In this document: positions 1 through 7,466 of the stretch, piece by piece
How the letters are laid out: each line of letters starts with the position of its first letter
How positions within the stretch are numbered: the stretch's first letter is position 1
Assembly (NCBI GenBank): GCA_021813195.1
Contig: JAKALI010000042.1
Coordinates: 1-14,446, forward strand
Reading direction: 5' to 3'
DNA: 14,446 nucleotides
Origin: Pseudomonadota bacterium
Lineage (GTDB): Bacteria; Pseudomonadota; Alphaproteobacteria; Rhizobiales; Hyphomicrobiaceae
Notes under the pieces: generated by a model
Databases searched by the model: none
Told to the model about the DNA's origin: nothing
Seen by the model: only the letters and a program-made list of their open reading frames with translations
Program-made: the position numbers and the translations under genes

Positions 1-1
1 T

Positions 2-1165
2 TTGCTGCGGTCCTATCGGGAGGGTTGTCGGGCCGCTTCGCGCCTCGACGACGAGCGGCTTGCGGAGCTCGCTGTCTATAAGGATCAACTCGCCGAAATC
101 GAAGCCGATCTGGCGCGTGGATTGATCGATGCCCAGCAAGCAGGCGCCGCGCGCACGGAGGTTGCCCGCCGTCTTCTTGCGCGGACTGAGCCCGCGAAAT
201 TGACCGCAAGCCCGCCTGCGGCAGGTGGCACCTCGCCATTGGCTTCTCCACGGGTGGCGGGCATTCTTGCGCTGCTCGTCCCACTGCTTGGTGTCGCACT
301 CTATCTCGGTGTTGGCTCGCCCGGTCTGCCCTCTCAACCGCATGCAGAGCGGGTCGCGCGCGATCCCCACCACGCGGGCAACGTCGAGGCGATGGTCGCG
401 GCGGTTGAGGCGCGCCTTAAAGAGGCACCCAATGACGGCCGCGGGTGGGAGGTCATTGCCCCAATTTATTTTGGGCTCGAGAAGTATGCGCGGGCAGCGG
501 AAGCGTTTGCAAACGCCAACCGGCTATTGGGCGAAACGCCCGAGCGCTTGGCCGGATTTGTTCAATCCGAGATCCTCGCGCACGATGGGATCGTAACGCC
601 GATGGCGCGAGCTGGGGCTGAGCGCCTGTTGGCTCTGGATGGCAAGCGGCTGGACGCGAGGCTATGGCTGGCCTTGGCCAAGGAGCAGGATGGTGCGTTG
701 CCACAGGCCTTGGAAGAGTATCGATCGTTGTTACGTGAGGTGGGCGCCAGCGCCGCTCTGAAGAATGTTGTGGAGGAGCGATTGCGGATCCTAGCGGCAC
801 GCCAGTCTGCCCCGTCAGCGCCCGGGGCGGAACCTGAGATTGGTCCACCGGTCTCCGGCTCCGGCGATCGGCCTCAGGAGTCAAAATTGGGCTCAGAGGC
901 TGAGATGATCGAAGCGATGGTCGCCCGATTAGCGGATCGTCTTAAGCGTGATGGACGAGATGCCGACGGCTGGGCGCAGCTCATGCGCTCCTATCGCGTA
1001 CTGGGCCGTGACGAGCAGGCTTTCGCGGCACTTCGCGACGCCCGAGCAGCGCTGGCGGGTGATGCGGGAGGTCTGGGCAAGATCGATGCTGCAGCTCAAG
1101 AGTTAGGATTGATTTCGAAGGATCCGAGGCCGGTCGACGCGGGCCGTTCAGAGAGGGATCGATGA
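2..1165 (+). CDS. ccmI: Cytochrome c maturation protein CcmI (CycH), 5'-truncated by window edge
   Basis: CcmI is an inner-membrane protein whose periplasmic TPR domain holds apocytochrome c and delivers it to the CcmF/CcmH haem lyase. The visible 387 residues open inside the gene. The segment [20 protein letters not shown] (residues 22-41) is the conserved cytoplasmic stretch that normally follows a first membrane helix, so that helix and the true start lie outside the window. A second membrane helix spans about residues 85-105. It is followed by a periplasmic helical region with TPR-like units near 127-177 and 205-245, a Pro/Ser/Gly linker (about 268-300) and a C-terminal unit (302-353) resembling the first one. 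The stop codon overlaps the ccmE start (ATGA). Identification rests on this architecture and on the ccmE, ccmF and ccmH genes that follow. The TTG at position 2 should not be taken as the start. Confidence 0.93.
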   Translation: MLRSYREGCRAASRLDDERLAELAVYKDQLAEIEADLARGLIDAQQAGAARTEVARRLLARTEPAKLTASPPAAGGTSPLASPRVAGILALLVPLLGVALYLGVGSPGLPSQPHAERVARDPHHAGNVEAMVAAVEARLKEAPNDGRGWEVIAPIYFGLEKYARAAEAFANANRLLGETPERLAGFVQSEILAHDGIVTPMARAGAERLLALDGKRLDARLWLALAKEQDGALPQALEEYRSLLREVGASAALKNVVEERLRILAARQSAPSAPGAEPEIGPPVSGSGDRPQESKLGSEAEMIEAMVARLADRLKRDGRDADGWAQLMRSYRVLGRDEQAFAALRDARAALAGDAGGLGKIDAAAQELGLISKDPRPVDAGRSERDR

Positions 1166-1656
1166 CGCGCAAACAACGCCGCGGTATTCTGATCGGGACG
1201 GGCGTTGCGATACTCTCGCTCGCCGCACTGCTCGTCATGTTCGCGTTTCGTGACAGCATCGTCTTCTTCTATACGCCGAGTGATGTGAAGGCGGAGAAGG
1301 TGGCGCCCGGACAGCGTTTCCGTCTGGGTGGGCTGGTGGCGGAAGGGTCCGTCAGACGGGGCGAAGGAACGTTCGTCGAATTTGGTGTGACGGACACCCT
1401 GGCCGATATCAAGGTCGCCTACGAGGGCATCCTCCCCGATCTCTTCCGCGAAGGACAGGGCGTAGTGACGGAGGGCAAGATCGGACCGGACGGACGCTTC
1501 GTGGCCGACACGGTGTTGGCGAAGCACGATGAGAATTACATGCCCCCAGAGGTCGCTAAATCGCTTGAGGCCAAAGGTGTGAAATTGGGGCAGGGCGCAG
1601 TGCATCCTGCAGACGCTGGCGGTCATGCACCCAAGACGGAGGCCGTCAACCCATGA
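1162..1656 (+). CDS. ccmE: Cytochrome c maturation haem chaperone CcmE (CycJ)
   Basis: CcmE is a periplasmic, membrane-anchored chaperone that binds haem covalently after export by CcmABCD and passes it to CcmF. The 164-residue protein has a basic N-terminus (MTRKQRR), one membrane anchor (about residues 8-29) and an OB-fold-type beta domain (about 45-120). It also has the signature [13 protein letters not shown]. In this signature His122 is the expected covalent haem ligand and Tyr126 the axial ligand, by analogy with the family. The tail beyond about residue 135 is flexible and not conserved. A purine-rich GAGAGGG lies just upstream of the ATG. The gene overlaps ccmI by 4 nt and ccmF by 4 nt, indicating translational coupling in one operon. 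Length and motif match the family closely. Confidence 0.97.
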   Translation: MTRKQRRGILIGTGVAILSLAALLVMFAFRDSIVFFYTPSDVKAEKVAPGQRFRLGGLVAEGSVRRGEGTFVEFGVTDTLADIKVAYEGILPDLFREGQGVVTEGKIGPDGRFVADTVLAKHDENYMPPEVAKSLEAKGVKLGQGAVHPADAGGHAPKTEAVNP

Positions 1657-3635
1657 TCGTTGAAATCGGGCACTTCGCGTTGGTTCTGGCGCTTGTGGTT
1701 GCGCTCGTTCAGATGACCGCGCCCGCATGGGGCGCGCGGATTGGGGACGCCGGATTGATGCGCGTTGGCGACGGCGCGGCTATCACCCAACTGGCGTTGC
1801 TGACGATTTCGTTCCTCGCGTTGACACATGCCTATATCACGTCCGACTTTTCGGTGGCCAACGTCGCAACCAACTCTCACTCGGACAAGCCCCTCATCTA
1901 TCGGATCTCGGGCGTGTGGGGAAACCACGAAGGCTCGATGTTGCTGTGGGTGCTAATTCTGGCCCTTTTTGGCGCGGCAGTTGCCGTGTTTGGCAAGAAC
2001 TTGCCGATGACGCTGCGCGCGAACGTCCTTGCGGCTCAGGCTTCAATCTGCGTCGCGTTTGCACTGTTCATTGTCACCACCTCTAACCCCTTCCTGCGTC
2101 TCGATCCTGCCCCGATCGAGGGACGTGGGCTCAATCCGATTCTCCAGGATCCGGCCCTCGCATTTCATCCGCCGTTTCTCTACGCAGGATATGTCGGATT
2201 CTCGATGGCGTTCTCGTACGCCACGGCCGCGCTGATCGAAGGGCGGCTCGATGCGGCCTGGGCGCGCTGGGTGCGGCCATGGACCCTAGCAGCCTGGATG
2301 TGTTTGACGATCGGCATCGCGATGGGTTCGTGGTGGGCGTATTATGAGTTGGGGTGGGGCGGCTGGTGGTTCTGGGATCCAGTGGAGAATGCCTCGTTTA
2401 TGCCGTGGCTCGTCGGTACTGCGCTCTTGCATTCCGCACTCGTTATGGAGCGACGCGAAGCCTTGAAAGTTTGGACGGTTCTACTTGCGATCGTGACGTT
2501 TTCGTTGAGCTTGATGGGAACCTTCCTCGTCCGCTCGGGTGTCCTGACATCCGTGCATGCCTTCGCTGTCGATCCCGAGCGCGGCGTGTTCGTGCTGGCC
2601 ATCATGCTGTTCTTCACCGGAGGAGGTCTTGCACTGTTTGCGTTACGGGCGAGCGAATTGAAACGCGGTGGTCTCTTCGCGCCATTGAGCCGCGAGGGCA
2701 GTCTTGTCTTAAACAACGTGCTGCTGACAACGGCGTGCGCCACGGTCTTGATCGGGACACTCTATCCGCTGATTCTGGAGAGCCTCACGGGAGACAAGAT
2801 TTCCGTCGGCCCACCATACTTCAACATGACCTTCATCCCCTTGATGATCCCACTGCTGGTGGCCATGCCATTCGGTCCCCTGCTCGCGTGGAAGCGGGGC
2901 GATGTGCTGGCAGCCGCGCAGCGTCTCGCATTCGCGGCTGGGCTGGCTGCGCTGGCGGCGATCGCCATGTTGGCGCTCACTGAGCGCGGTCCATGGCTTG
3001 CACCGCTGTGCGCCGCGCTGGGCGTTTGGGTGATGCTCGGGGCCGTCGCTGACTTGTTGCAGCGAGCAAGGTTGGGTGATGTGCCCTTTGCCGAATTTCG
3101 CCGCCGGATCGTGTCGCTGCCGCGGTCGGCCTATGGGACCGCACTCGCGCATTTTGGCGTTGGCATGATGGTGCTCGGCATCGTTGGCACGAGCGCCTAC
3201 CAGAGCGAACGCATCCTGCTGATGAAGCCCGGCGAGAGTTCCGAGATCGCCGGCTACACGTTGACGTTCACCAGAGTCGAACCCGCGCGCGGCCCGAATT
3301 ACGATGAGCAGGTCGCCACGTTCGAGGTGAGCCGGTCGGGTTCAGCGATCACCACGCTCCATCCCTCCAAACGGCTCTACACGGCGCCACCTCAGCCGAC
3401 GTCCGAGGCCGGCATTCACGCGGCTTGGACGGGAGACCTCTATGCCGTTCTGGGTGATGAGCAACCCGGCGGGGCCTATGCCGTGCGCCTCTATTTCCAT
3501 CCACTCGTGCGGTTGATCTGGATCGGCGCCGTCGTGATGTTTCTTGGCGGCGCAATATCGCTTAGCGACCGTCGCTTGCGTGTCGGCGCGCCGCGCACGT
3601 CCCGGCGCACGCCCGCTGCAGTGCCGGCGGAGTGA
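1653..3635 (+). CDS. ccmF: Haem lyase subunit CcmF (CycK)
   Basis: CcmF is the large multi-pass membrane protein that takes haem from CcmE and, with CcmH and CcmI, ligates it to the CXXCH motifs of apocytochromes c. The 660-residue length is usual for the family. The tryptophan-rich haem-handling WWD segment runs from about residue 225 to 252 and includes [18 protein letters not shown]. Four histidines sit where family haem ligands are expected: His172 (FHPPF), His260 (LLH), His302 (SVHAF) and His500 (AHFGVG). Many hydrophobic helices are present, and a periplasmic domain near residues 515-615 precedes a last membrane helix (about 618-640). The ATG overlaps the ccmE stop, and a GGAGG lies 10 nt upstream. 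The stop overlaps the GTG of ccmH. No ccmG (thioredoxin-like) gene sits between ccmF and ccmH, unlike in enterobacteria. Confidence 0.98.
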   Translation: MIVEIGHFALVLALVVALVQMTAPAWGARIGDAGLMRVGDGAAITQLALLTISFLALTHAYITSDFSVANVATNSHSDKPLIYRISGVWGNHEGSMLLWVLILALFGAAVAVFGKNLPMTLRANVLAAQASICVAFALFIVTTSNPFLRLDPAPIEGRGLNPILQDPALAFHPPFLYAGYVGFSMAFSYATAALIEGRLDAAWARWVRPWTLAAWMCLTIGIAMGSWWAYYELGWGGWWFWDPVENASFMPWLVGTALLHSALVMERREALKVWTVLLAIVTFSLSLMGTFLVRSGVLTSVHAFAVDPERGVFVLAIMLFFTGGGLALFALRASELKRGGLFAPLSREGSLVLNNVLLTTACATVLIGTLYPLILESLTGDKISVGPPYFNMTFIPLMIPLLVAMPFGPLLAWKRGDVLAAAQRLAFAAGLAALAAIAMLALTERGPWLAPLCAALGVWVMLGAVADLLQRARLGDVPFAEFRRRIVSLPRSAYGTALAHFGVGMMVLGIVGTSAYQSERILLMKPGESSEIAGYTLTFTRVEPARGPNYDEQVATFEVSRSGSAITTLHPSKRLYTAPPQPTSEAGIHAAWTGDLYAVLGDEQPGGAYAVRLYFHPLVRLIWIGAVVMFLGGAISLSDRRLRVGAPRTSRRTPAAVPAE

Positions 3636-4168
3636 GTGCCTTGGTCCTGGGACGAACAACCGGTTGGGACAGATGGCGCAGGGCGCGAGGGGTCCTTGCT
3701 GCTGTCGTGGCCGTCTTCACCATCACGGGACATGCCTATGCGCTCCAACCCGACGAAATTCTAAAGGATCCCGAATTGGAGCGGCGGGCCCGCGCACTGT
3801 CGCTGGAACTTCGCTGTTTGGTCTGTCAAAATCAATCGATAGACGACAGTGATGCGCCACTTGCGCGCGATTTGCGCGTGCTCGTGCGCGAGCGTCTCGT
3901 AGCTGGGGATAGCGACGCACAGGTGCGGGAATTCATCGTCGCGCGGTATGGCGATTTCGTGCTGCTGCGGCCACCCTTCGACGGGCGCACGTTGCTGTTG
4001 TGGTTGACGCCGCTATTCGTCTTGGTCCTGGCGGTCGTACTGGCGCGTCGCACGTTCTCCCAACCCGTTTCGATATCGGGAGCGGTGGACGAGCTGAGCG
4101 AGGAGGAACGGCGCCGTCTCGACGAAGTTCTGCGCAGCCCCCAACCGGGGCAGAGCGGCAAGATGTGA
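3632..4168 (+). CDS. ccmH: Cytochrome c maturation thiol-oxidoreductase CcmH (CycL)
   Basis: CcmH is a periplasm-facing, membrane-anchored protein that handles the reduced thiols of apocytochrome c CXXCH sites and is part of the haem lyase complex with CcmF and CcmI. The 178-residue protein has a signal sequence (about residues 15-37, ending in GHAYA), followed by the helical domain with the redox pair in LRCLVCQNQS (Cys62, Cys65). The stretch QSIDDSDAPLARDLRVLVRE is typical of the family. One membrane helix lies at about residues 120-138, followed by a short cytoplasmic tail rich in charged residues. The start is the GTG that overlaps the ccmF stop (GTGA); no good ATG precedes the signal sequence. 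The size matches the short CcmH/CycL form, without the fused CcmI-like domain of the E. coli protein. It ends the ccm operon and converges with the protease gene downstream. Confidence 0.96.
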   Translation: MSALVLGRTTGWDRWRRARGVLAAVVAVFTITGHAYALQPDEILKDPELERRARALSLELRCLVCQNQSIDDSDAPLARDLRVLVRERLVAGDSDAQVREFIVARYGDFVLLRPPFDGRTLLLWLTPLFVLVLAVVLARRTFSQPVSISGAVDELSEEERRRLDEVLRSPQPGQSGKM

Positions 4169-4170
4169 GA

Positions 4171-4202
4171 GTGCACGACGGGGTTGTGCCAATGTCGTGC
4201 GC
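4171..4202. terminator. Inverted repeat between convergent genes, possible weak bidirectional terminator
   Basis: GTGCACGAC (4171-4179) and GTCGTGCGC (4194-4202) can pair over nine positions, one of them a G-U wobble, around a 14-nt loop. The core GCACGAC/GTCGTGC is a perfect 7-bp repeat. It lies in the 45-bp gap between the stop codons of ccmH (+) and the protease (-), where a shared terminator would be expected. There is no run of T on either side, so intrinsic termination is not well supported. Confidence 0.3.
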
Positions 4203-4213
4203 CAAGGCGCGTG

Positions 4214-5512
4214 TCACCTCGTGATTACCGGCAAGCGTCCCGTGCTTTGCCGCCGTGGTGCTGGCGGGCGAATGCTTCCCGTCTCGACAGCGGTCGGTGC
4301 CGCCTGCGGAGTGGCCATCATGTGCGGGACGGTTGCCGCTTCAGCCCGGCGCAGGAGCTCGATACTGGCAATGCCGGTTGGTGGAAGGTTGTTGGCCACC
4401 TCGAAAGCGATGATGGCGGCTCGTGTTTGTGGGCCGTAGCGGCCGTCGATGGCTCCGGCATAGTGCGTGGTGGCGCTGAGGGCCGCTTGCAAACGTCGAA
4501 TGTCGGCGGCATCGGTCAAGATTTGAGCGGCATCGAAGAACAGGAGCTGCTCACGCCACGCGCGCGTGCTGACCGCCGTATTTGCGATGGTATCCGAACG
4601 ATAGCGGTGGACGACCTCACCCGCTTGCGTGAGGACGCGCGATTGCAAATACGTCCCCACATTGATGCCGACAACCTCTGGACCGTTTTCACCATCGACC
4701 AGCATCGGGGACCCAGACGACGCGCCGCCCGTGTCACAGGTATGCAGAATGAGATGCTCCGGGGATGTGAATTCCTCGCGAATGACATGGAGGGGAAGTG
4801 TCGCACCGTTCGGCTCGCGCCGCCCACAGGGCGGGCTGTAGACAAGACGCCAATTGCCGAAGTCGCCGTGGAAGCCCACTTGGTACAGGCGTTGCGGGCG
4901 TCGGGTGGCAAAACTTGGCGATCGCAGGTCAGCGGGGGACAGCGTGCTCAAGGGCAGGCCACCTTTGCGGCATGCCGGTGCGGCCAGCTTGACGAGGGCC
5001 CAATCGAGCGTGGCATCGATCGGTGGGCGCGTTGACAAACTCGTCGCGCCAGAGACGATGTGCTGCGACGCCGCTCCATCACCACCGCCCGCGATACGGG
5101 TCGTTCTGCGAGGTGTGTCCGCGGCCAATCGGAACAGGATGTGACCCAACGTCAGTGGGCGCTCTCCGCGGGTGCGATACAGGCAATGGGCGGCTGTCGC
5201 AATCGTTCGCGAGCTAAGGCAGAACGCTGTGCAAACGGTGCGCGTTCGCGGCTCGAAAATGAGGCCGATCTTGTCTTCGAGATGTTTGAGATGATCGGGC
5301 AAGAGGATGCGCTCATCCGCTCCGAACACCGCAATGGGATGACTGGCGCGGGTCGAGGACACACCCAGTTTGCTCGGGACTTGTGTCAACCCGGATTGCG
5401 CGGCCGCTCCCGACACGGCCAGCATCGAGAATCCAGCAGCAAAAATGCCGCTGAAGACATGCGCGAGCGTCATTCTCAGTGCCACTTGAAATCCGGACGT
5501 GAGACGTCTCAT
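4214..5512 (-). CDS. Secreted trypsin-like serine protease with C-terminal peptidoglycan-binding domain
   Basis: Predicted exported serine protease of the trypsin/V8 fold. Numbering below is from an upstream in-frame ATG at 5569; subtract 19 for the start chosen here. The triad is visible as His128 in TAAHC, Asp189 in TLDWALVKL and Ser285 in GGASSGSPML, a GxSGSP variant like that of glutamyl endopeptidases. Cysteines 113, 117 and 129 flank the His and could form a disulfide. After the protease domain (about 100-345), residues 357-408 match a PG_binding_1 unit (RRLQAAL, then AIDGRYGPQTRAAIIAFEVANNL), suggesting attachment to the cell wall. The tail is Pro/Arg-rich. The start at 5512 is preferred because AGAGG lies 8 nt upstream and the protein then begins MRRL before a hydrophobic signal sequence ending near SGAAAQ. 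ATG 5569 (19 residues longer) and ATG 5473 are alternatives. Substrate unknown. It is encoded against its neighbours, between ccmH and degP. Confidence 0.88.
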   Translation of the reverse strand: MRRLTSGFQVALRMTLAHVFSGIFAAGFSMLAVSGAAAQSGLTQVPSKLGVSSTRASHPIAVFGADERILLPDHLKHLEDKIGLIFEPRTRTVCTAFCLSSRTIATAAHCLYRTRGERPLTLGHILFRLAADTPRRTTRIAGGGDGAASQHIVSGATSLSTRPPIDATLDWALVKLAAPACRKGGLPLSTLSPADLRSPSFATRRPQRLYQVGFHGDFGNWRLVYSPPCGRREPNGATLPLHVIREEFTSPEHLILHTCDTGGASSGSPMLVDGENGPEVVGINVGTYLQSRVLTQAGEVVHRYRSDTIANTAVSTRAWREQLLFFDAAQILTDAADIRRLQAALSATTHYAGAIDGRYGPQTRAAIIAFEVANNLPPTGIASIELLRRAEAATVPHMMATPQAAPTAVETGSIRPPAPRRQSTGRLPVITR

Positions 5513-5520
5513 GGAACGCG

Positions 5521-5525
5521 CCTCT
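5521..5525 (-). promoter_or_regulatory. Ribosome binding site deciding the protease start
   Basis: On the minus strand AAGAGG lies 8 nt upstream of the ATG at 5512. The competing upstream ATG at 5569 has no comparable purine-rich element, which is why the shorter protein is preferred. Confidence 0.5.
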
Positions 5526-5573
5526 TGCGCCTTGGTTGTCTCAGTCCCGCACATGCGTTTCATTACCAAGTCT

Positions 5574-5603
5574 TAAGGCAGTTGAAAGGCAGCCGTAAGG
5601 CCG
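5574..5603. repeat. Three 8-bp direct repeats at 11-bp period, candidate operator in divergent promoter region
   Basis: TAAGGCAG (5574-5581), AAAGGCAG (5585-5592) and TAAGGCCG (5596-5603) are separated by 3-bp spacers, giving an exact 11-bp period, about one helical turn. All three share the core AAGGC at the same phase. The array lies in the 152-bp region between the divergent protease and degP genes, 61 nt from each chosen start codon. Tandem half-sites at 10-11 bp are characteristic of OmpR/PhoB-family response regulators, and such a regulator is encoded directly downstream of degP. Read on the minus strand, two repeats are CTGCCTT, which matches 5 of 7 positions of the PhoB half-site CTGTCAT, also an 11-bp-period element. 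The bound protein is inference. Confidence 0.5.
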
Positions 5604-5651
5604 CCGCGCGTATCACAACCGCGAAGCTGCCTGACGGGTGGCCCATTTCAT

Positions 5652-5656
5652 GGAGG
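5652..5656 (+). promoter_or_regulatory. Ribosome binding site deciding the degP start
   Basis: GGAGG lies 8 nt before the ATG at 5665. It overlaps the earlier in-frame ATG at 5650, so initiation at 5665 is strongly favoured over 5650 or the GTG at 5638. Confidence 0.75.
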
Positions 5657-5664
5657 TTTACGCA

Positions 5665-7272
5665 ATGCCCGCACCCGAACTCGATCATGCGTCCCAGGGC
5701 CTGTCGGCTAACACAGCAAGACGCGGGCCAAAGTCGGATTTTTCGCCGCCGGGGCAGCGTCGCCGGCGTCGGTTGGTATGGGCTGGCGCGGCCGCAGGTC
5801 TTGGCATTCTCGGCGCGCTACCGTTCGTGGGCACGCTGCCCGTCCTCGCGCAATTGAAGGCCGGTGAGGCGGCAGTCGAGACCCCGTTGGGACGCGCTCC
5901 CCTGACCTTCGCCGACATCATCGAACGCGTGAAGCCATCAGTCGTCTCGATCTCTGTCGTAGGCGGCGGCGATCGCACGGCACAGTCCGGAGAGGGCGGC
6001 GGCGGATTACCTGAAGGCTTCCCCAACATTCCGGAGGACAGCCCGTTCTATGATTTCTTCAAGAATTTGCCGCGCGAATTTCGGGGACCGCAGATGCCGC
6101 GTCCGCCGCAGCAAGCCCAGGGTTCGGGATTCGTCATTTCGGCAGATGGTTACGTCGTGACGAACAACCACGTCATCGACGGGGCCTCCAAGATCCAGGT
6201 CAGCTTCGATGACCAGGAGAAGCTGGAAGCCGAATTGATCGGCACCGATGCTCGGACCGATCTTGCTTTGCTGAAGATCAAGTCGTCGAAGACGTTCCCG
6301 TTCGTGAAGTTTGCCGAGAACCCGGTGCGGGTGGGCGATTGGGCGCTTGCGGTCGGCAATCCGTTCGGTCTGGGTGGCACTGTGACGGCCGGCATTGTGT
6401 CCGCGCTTGGCCGCGATATCGGTTCGGGTCCCTATGATTATCTGCAGATCGACGCGGCCGTGAACCGTGGCAACTCTGGCGGTCCCACATTCAATCTCGC
6501 AGGTGAAGTCATTGGCGTGAACACGGCGATCTACAGCCCGTCGGGCGGTAACGTCGGCATCGCGTTCGCCGTGCCAGCCAAGACCGCGATCGAAGTGGTT
6601 GAGCAATTGAAATCCAAGGGCTCGGTCAGTCGCGGGTGGCTGGGCGTGAAGATTCAGAACATCGACGAGGACGCAGCCGCTGCTCTGGGGCTGCCCGATA
6701 CCAAGGGCGCACTCGTGAGCGAATTGACACCGGGCGGTCCCGCCGAAGCGGCCGGGTTGAGGCCGCAGGACACAATTCTGCAGGTGAATGCGGACAAGAT
6801 CACCGATAGTCGCGATCTGGCGCGCAAGATCGCGGACTACGCCCCCGACACGACCGTGGACGTGATAGTCTGGCGCAATAACAAGTCGGAGACGGTGAAG
6901 GTCAAGCTCGGCAAGTTCCCCGGCTCGAGCGAGGAGATCGCGCGGCTGGAGCAGGGCAAGCCTGTTGAGCAACCCTCTGCAGGCAAGACGACACTCGATA
7001 TGCTCGGTCTAACGCTCGGTCCCGCCCGGCCTGGCACGGGGGAAGGGGTCGCCATCACGGAGGTCGATCCGAACTCGGACGCGGCCCAGAAGGGTCTGCG
7101 TCCCGGTGACGTGATCGTGCAAGTCCAGGGAGAACCCGTAACCAAGGCCGCGGACGTGGCCGCTCAGGTCGAAAAAGTGAAAGAAATGGGCCGGACAGCG
7201 GTCATGCTCAGCGTCAAGTCCCAGGATCGCACGCGCTTCGTCGCTGTCCAGATCAAGAAGGAAAAGAGCTGA
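5665..7272 (+). CDS. degP: Periplasmic serine protease/chaperone of the DegP (HtrA/MucD) family
   Basis: Envelope quality-control protease and chaperone that degrades or refolds misfolded periplasmic proteins. From the ATG at 5665 the protein is 535 residues. An arginine-rich n-region (RRRRR, residues 32-36) precedes a hydrophobic stretch (38-62) ending in VLAQ, which serves as export signal or anchor. The trypsin-like domain carries the triad His169 (VVTNNHVID), Asp199 (ARTDLALLKI) and Ser271 (VNRGNSGGPTFN). A Gly/Pro-rich loop containing DSPFYDFFKNLP (126-136) corresponds to the regulatory LA loop of DegP. Two PDZ domains follow: PDZ1 at about 322-418, beginning SRGWLGVKIQ, and PDZ2 at about 448-533, containing GLRPGDVIVQVQG. 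Length and domain order are standard for Do-type proteases. It stands next to an OmpR/kinase pair, as in rhizobia, which suggests but does not prove regulation by that pair. Confidence 0.97.
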   Translation: MPAPELDHASQGLSANTARRGPKSDFSPPGQRRRRRLVWAGAAAGLGILGALPFVGTLPVLAQLKAGEAAVETPLGRAPLTFADIIERVKPSVVSISVVGGGDRTAQSGEGGGGLPEGFPNIPEDSPFYDFFKNLPREFRGPQMPRPPQQAQGSGFVISADGYVVTNNHVIDGASKIQVSFDDQEKLEAELIGTDARTDLALLKIKSSKTFPFVKFAENPVRVGDWALAVGNPFGLGGTVTAGIVSALGRDIGSGPYDYLQIDAAVNRGNSGGPTFNLAGEVIGVNTAIYSPSGGNVGIAFAVPAKTAIEVVEQLKSKGSVSRGWLGVKIQNIDEDAAAALGLPDTKGALVSELTPGGPAEAAGLRPQDTILQVNADKITDSRDLARKIADYAPDTTVDVIVWRNNKSETVKVKLGKFPGSSEEIARLEQGKPVEQPSAGKTTLDMLGLTLGPARPGTGEGVAITEVDPNSDAAQKGLRPGDVIVQVQGEPVTKAADVAAQVEKVKEMGRTAVMLSVKSQDRTRFVAVQIKKEKS

Positions 7273-7327
7273 GCTCTGCAGGGCCGGTGGGGGTGACATG
7301 CACATCGGTGTTGCCCCTTCGACATGG

Positions 7328-7364
7328 CGAGGCGGCCGCGGCCCAACGGTCTCGGGCCGCCTCG
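7328..7364 (+). terminator. GC-rich hairpin between degP and the response regulator gene
   Basis: CGAGGCGGCC (7328-7337) and GGCCGCCTCG (7355-7364) form a perfect 10-bp stem around a 17-nt loop. An alternative 7-bp hairpin, GCGGCCC (7338-7344) with GGGCCGC (7354-7360) and a 9-nt loop, uses part of the same 3' arm. Only a short CTTTG follows, so this is an atypical intrinsic terminator or an attenuator/processing element that could set degP apart from the downstream regulator. It lies in the gap after the degP stop, which otherwise shows no gene. Confidence 0.45.
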
Positions 7365-7466
7365 ACGCTTTGAAGCGGATGGTGCAAAATGAGCGAAACG
7401 AGCCACGATTCCGCCTCACACCTCAAGGGAGGTGCCGGGAGCGGCACGCATGACAACGGACGCACG

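Noticed and set aside
2..4. TTG at position 2 as the ccmI start
   Set aside because: The protein here is already in the conserved cytoplasmic segment that follows the first membrane helix of CcmI, so the gene begins left of the window.
4184..5035. Open frame of about 283 codons on the plus strand opposite the protease gene
   Set aside because: It is antisense to a protein with a complete catalytic triad and a recognisable second domain. Its own translation shows no domain, and it overlaps the end of that gene. GC-rich DNA commonly gives such shadows.
5582..5616. TTGAAA (5582-5587) and TATCAC (5611-5616) as a sigma70 promoter for degP
   Set aside because: The spacing is 23 bp, too long for a normal promoter, and TTGAAA is part of the direct-repeat array. 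No promoter is called.
5060..5857. Open frame of about 265 codons on the plus strand covering the protease N-terminus and the degP start
   Set aside because: It overlaps two well-supported genes in other frames and has no recognisable motif.
6007..6972. Open frame of about 321 codons antisense to degP
   Set aside because: It lies entirely within degP, whose triad and PDZ domains are clear. The antisense translation is rich in His/Arg and has no family features.
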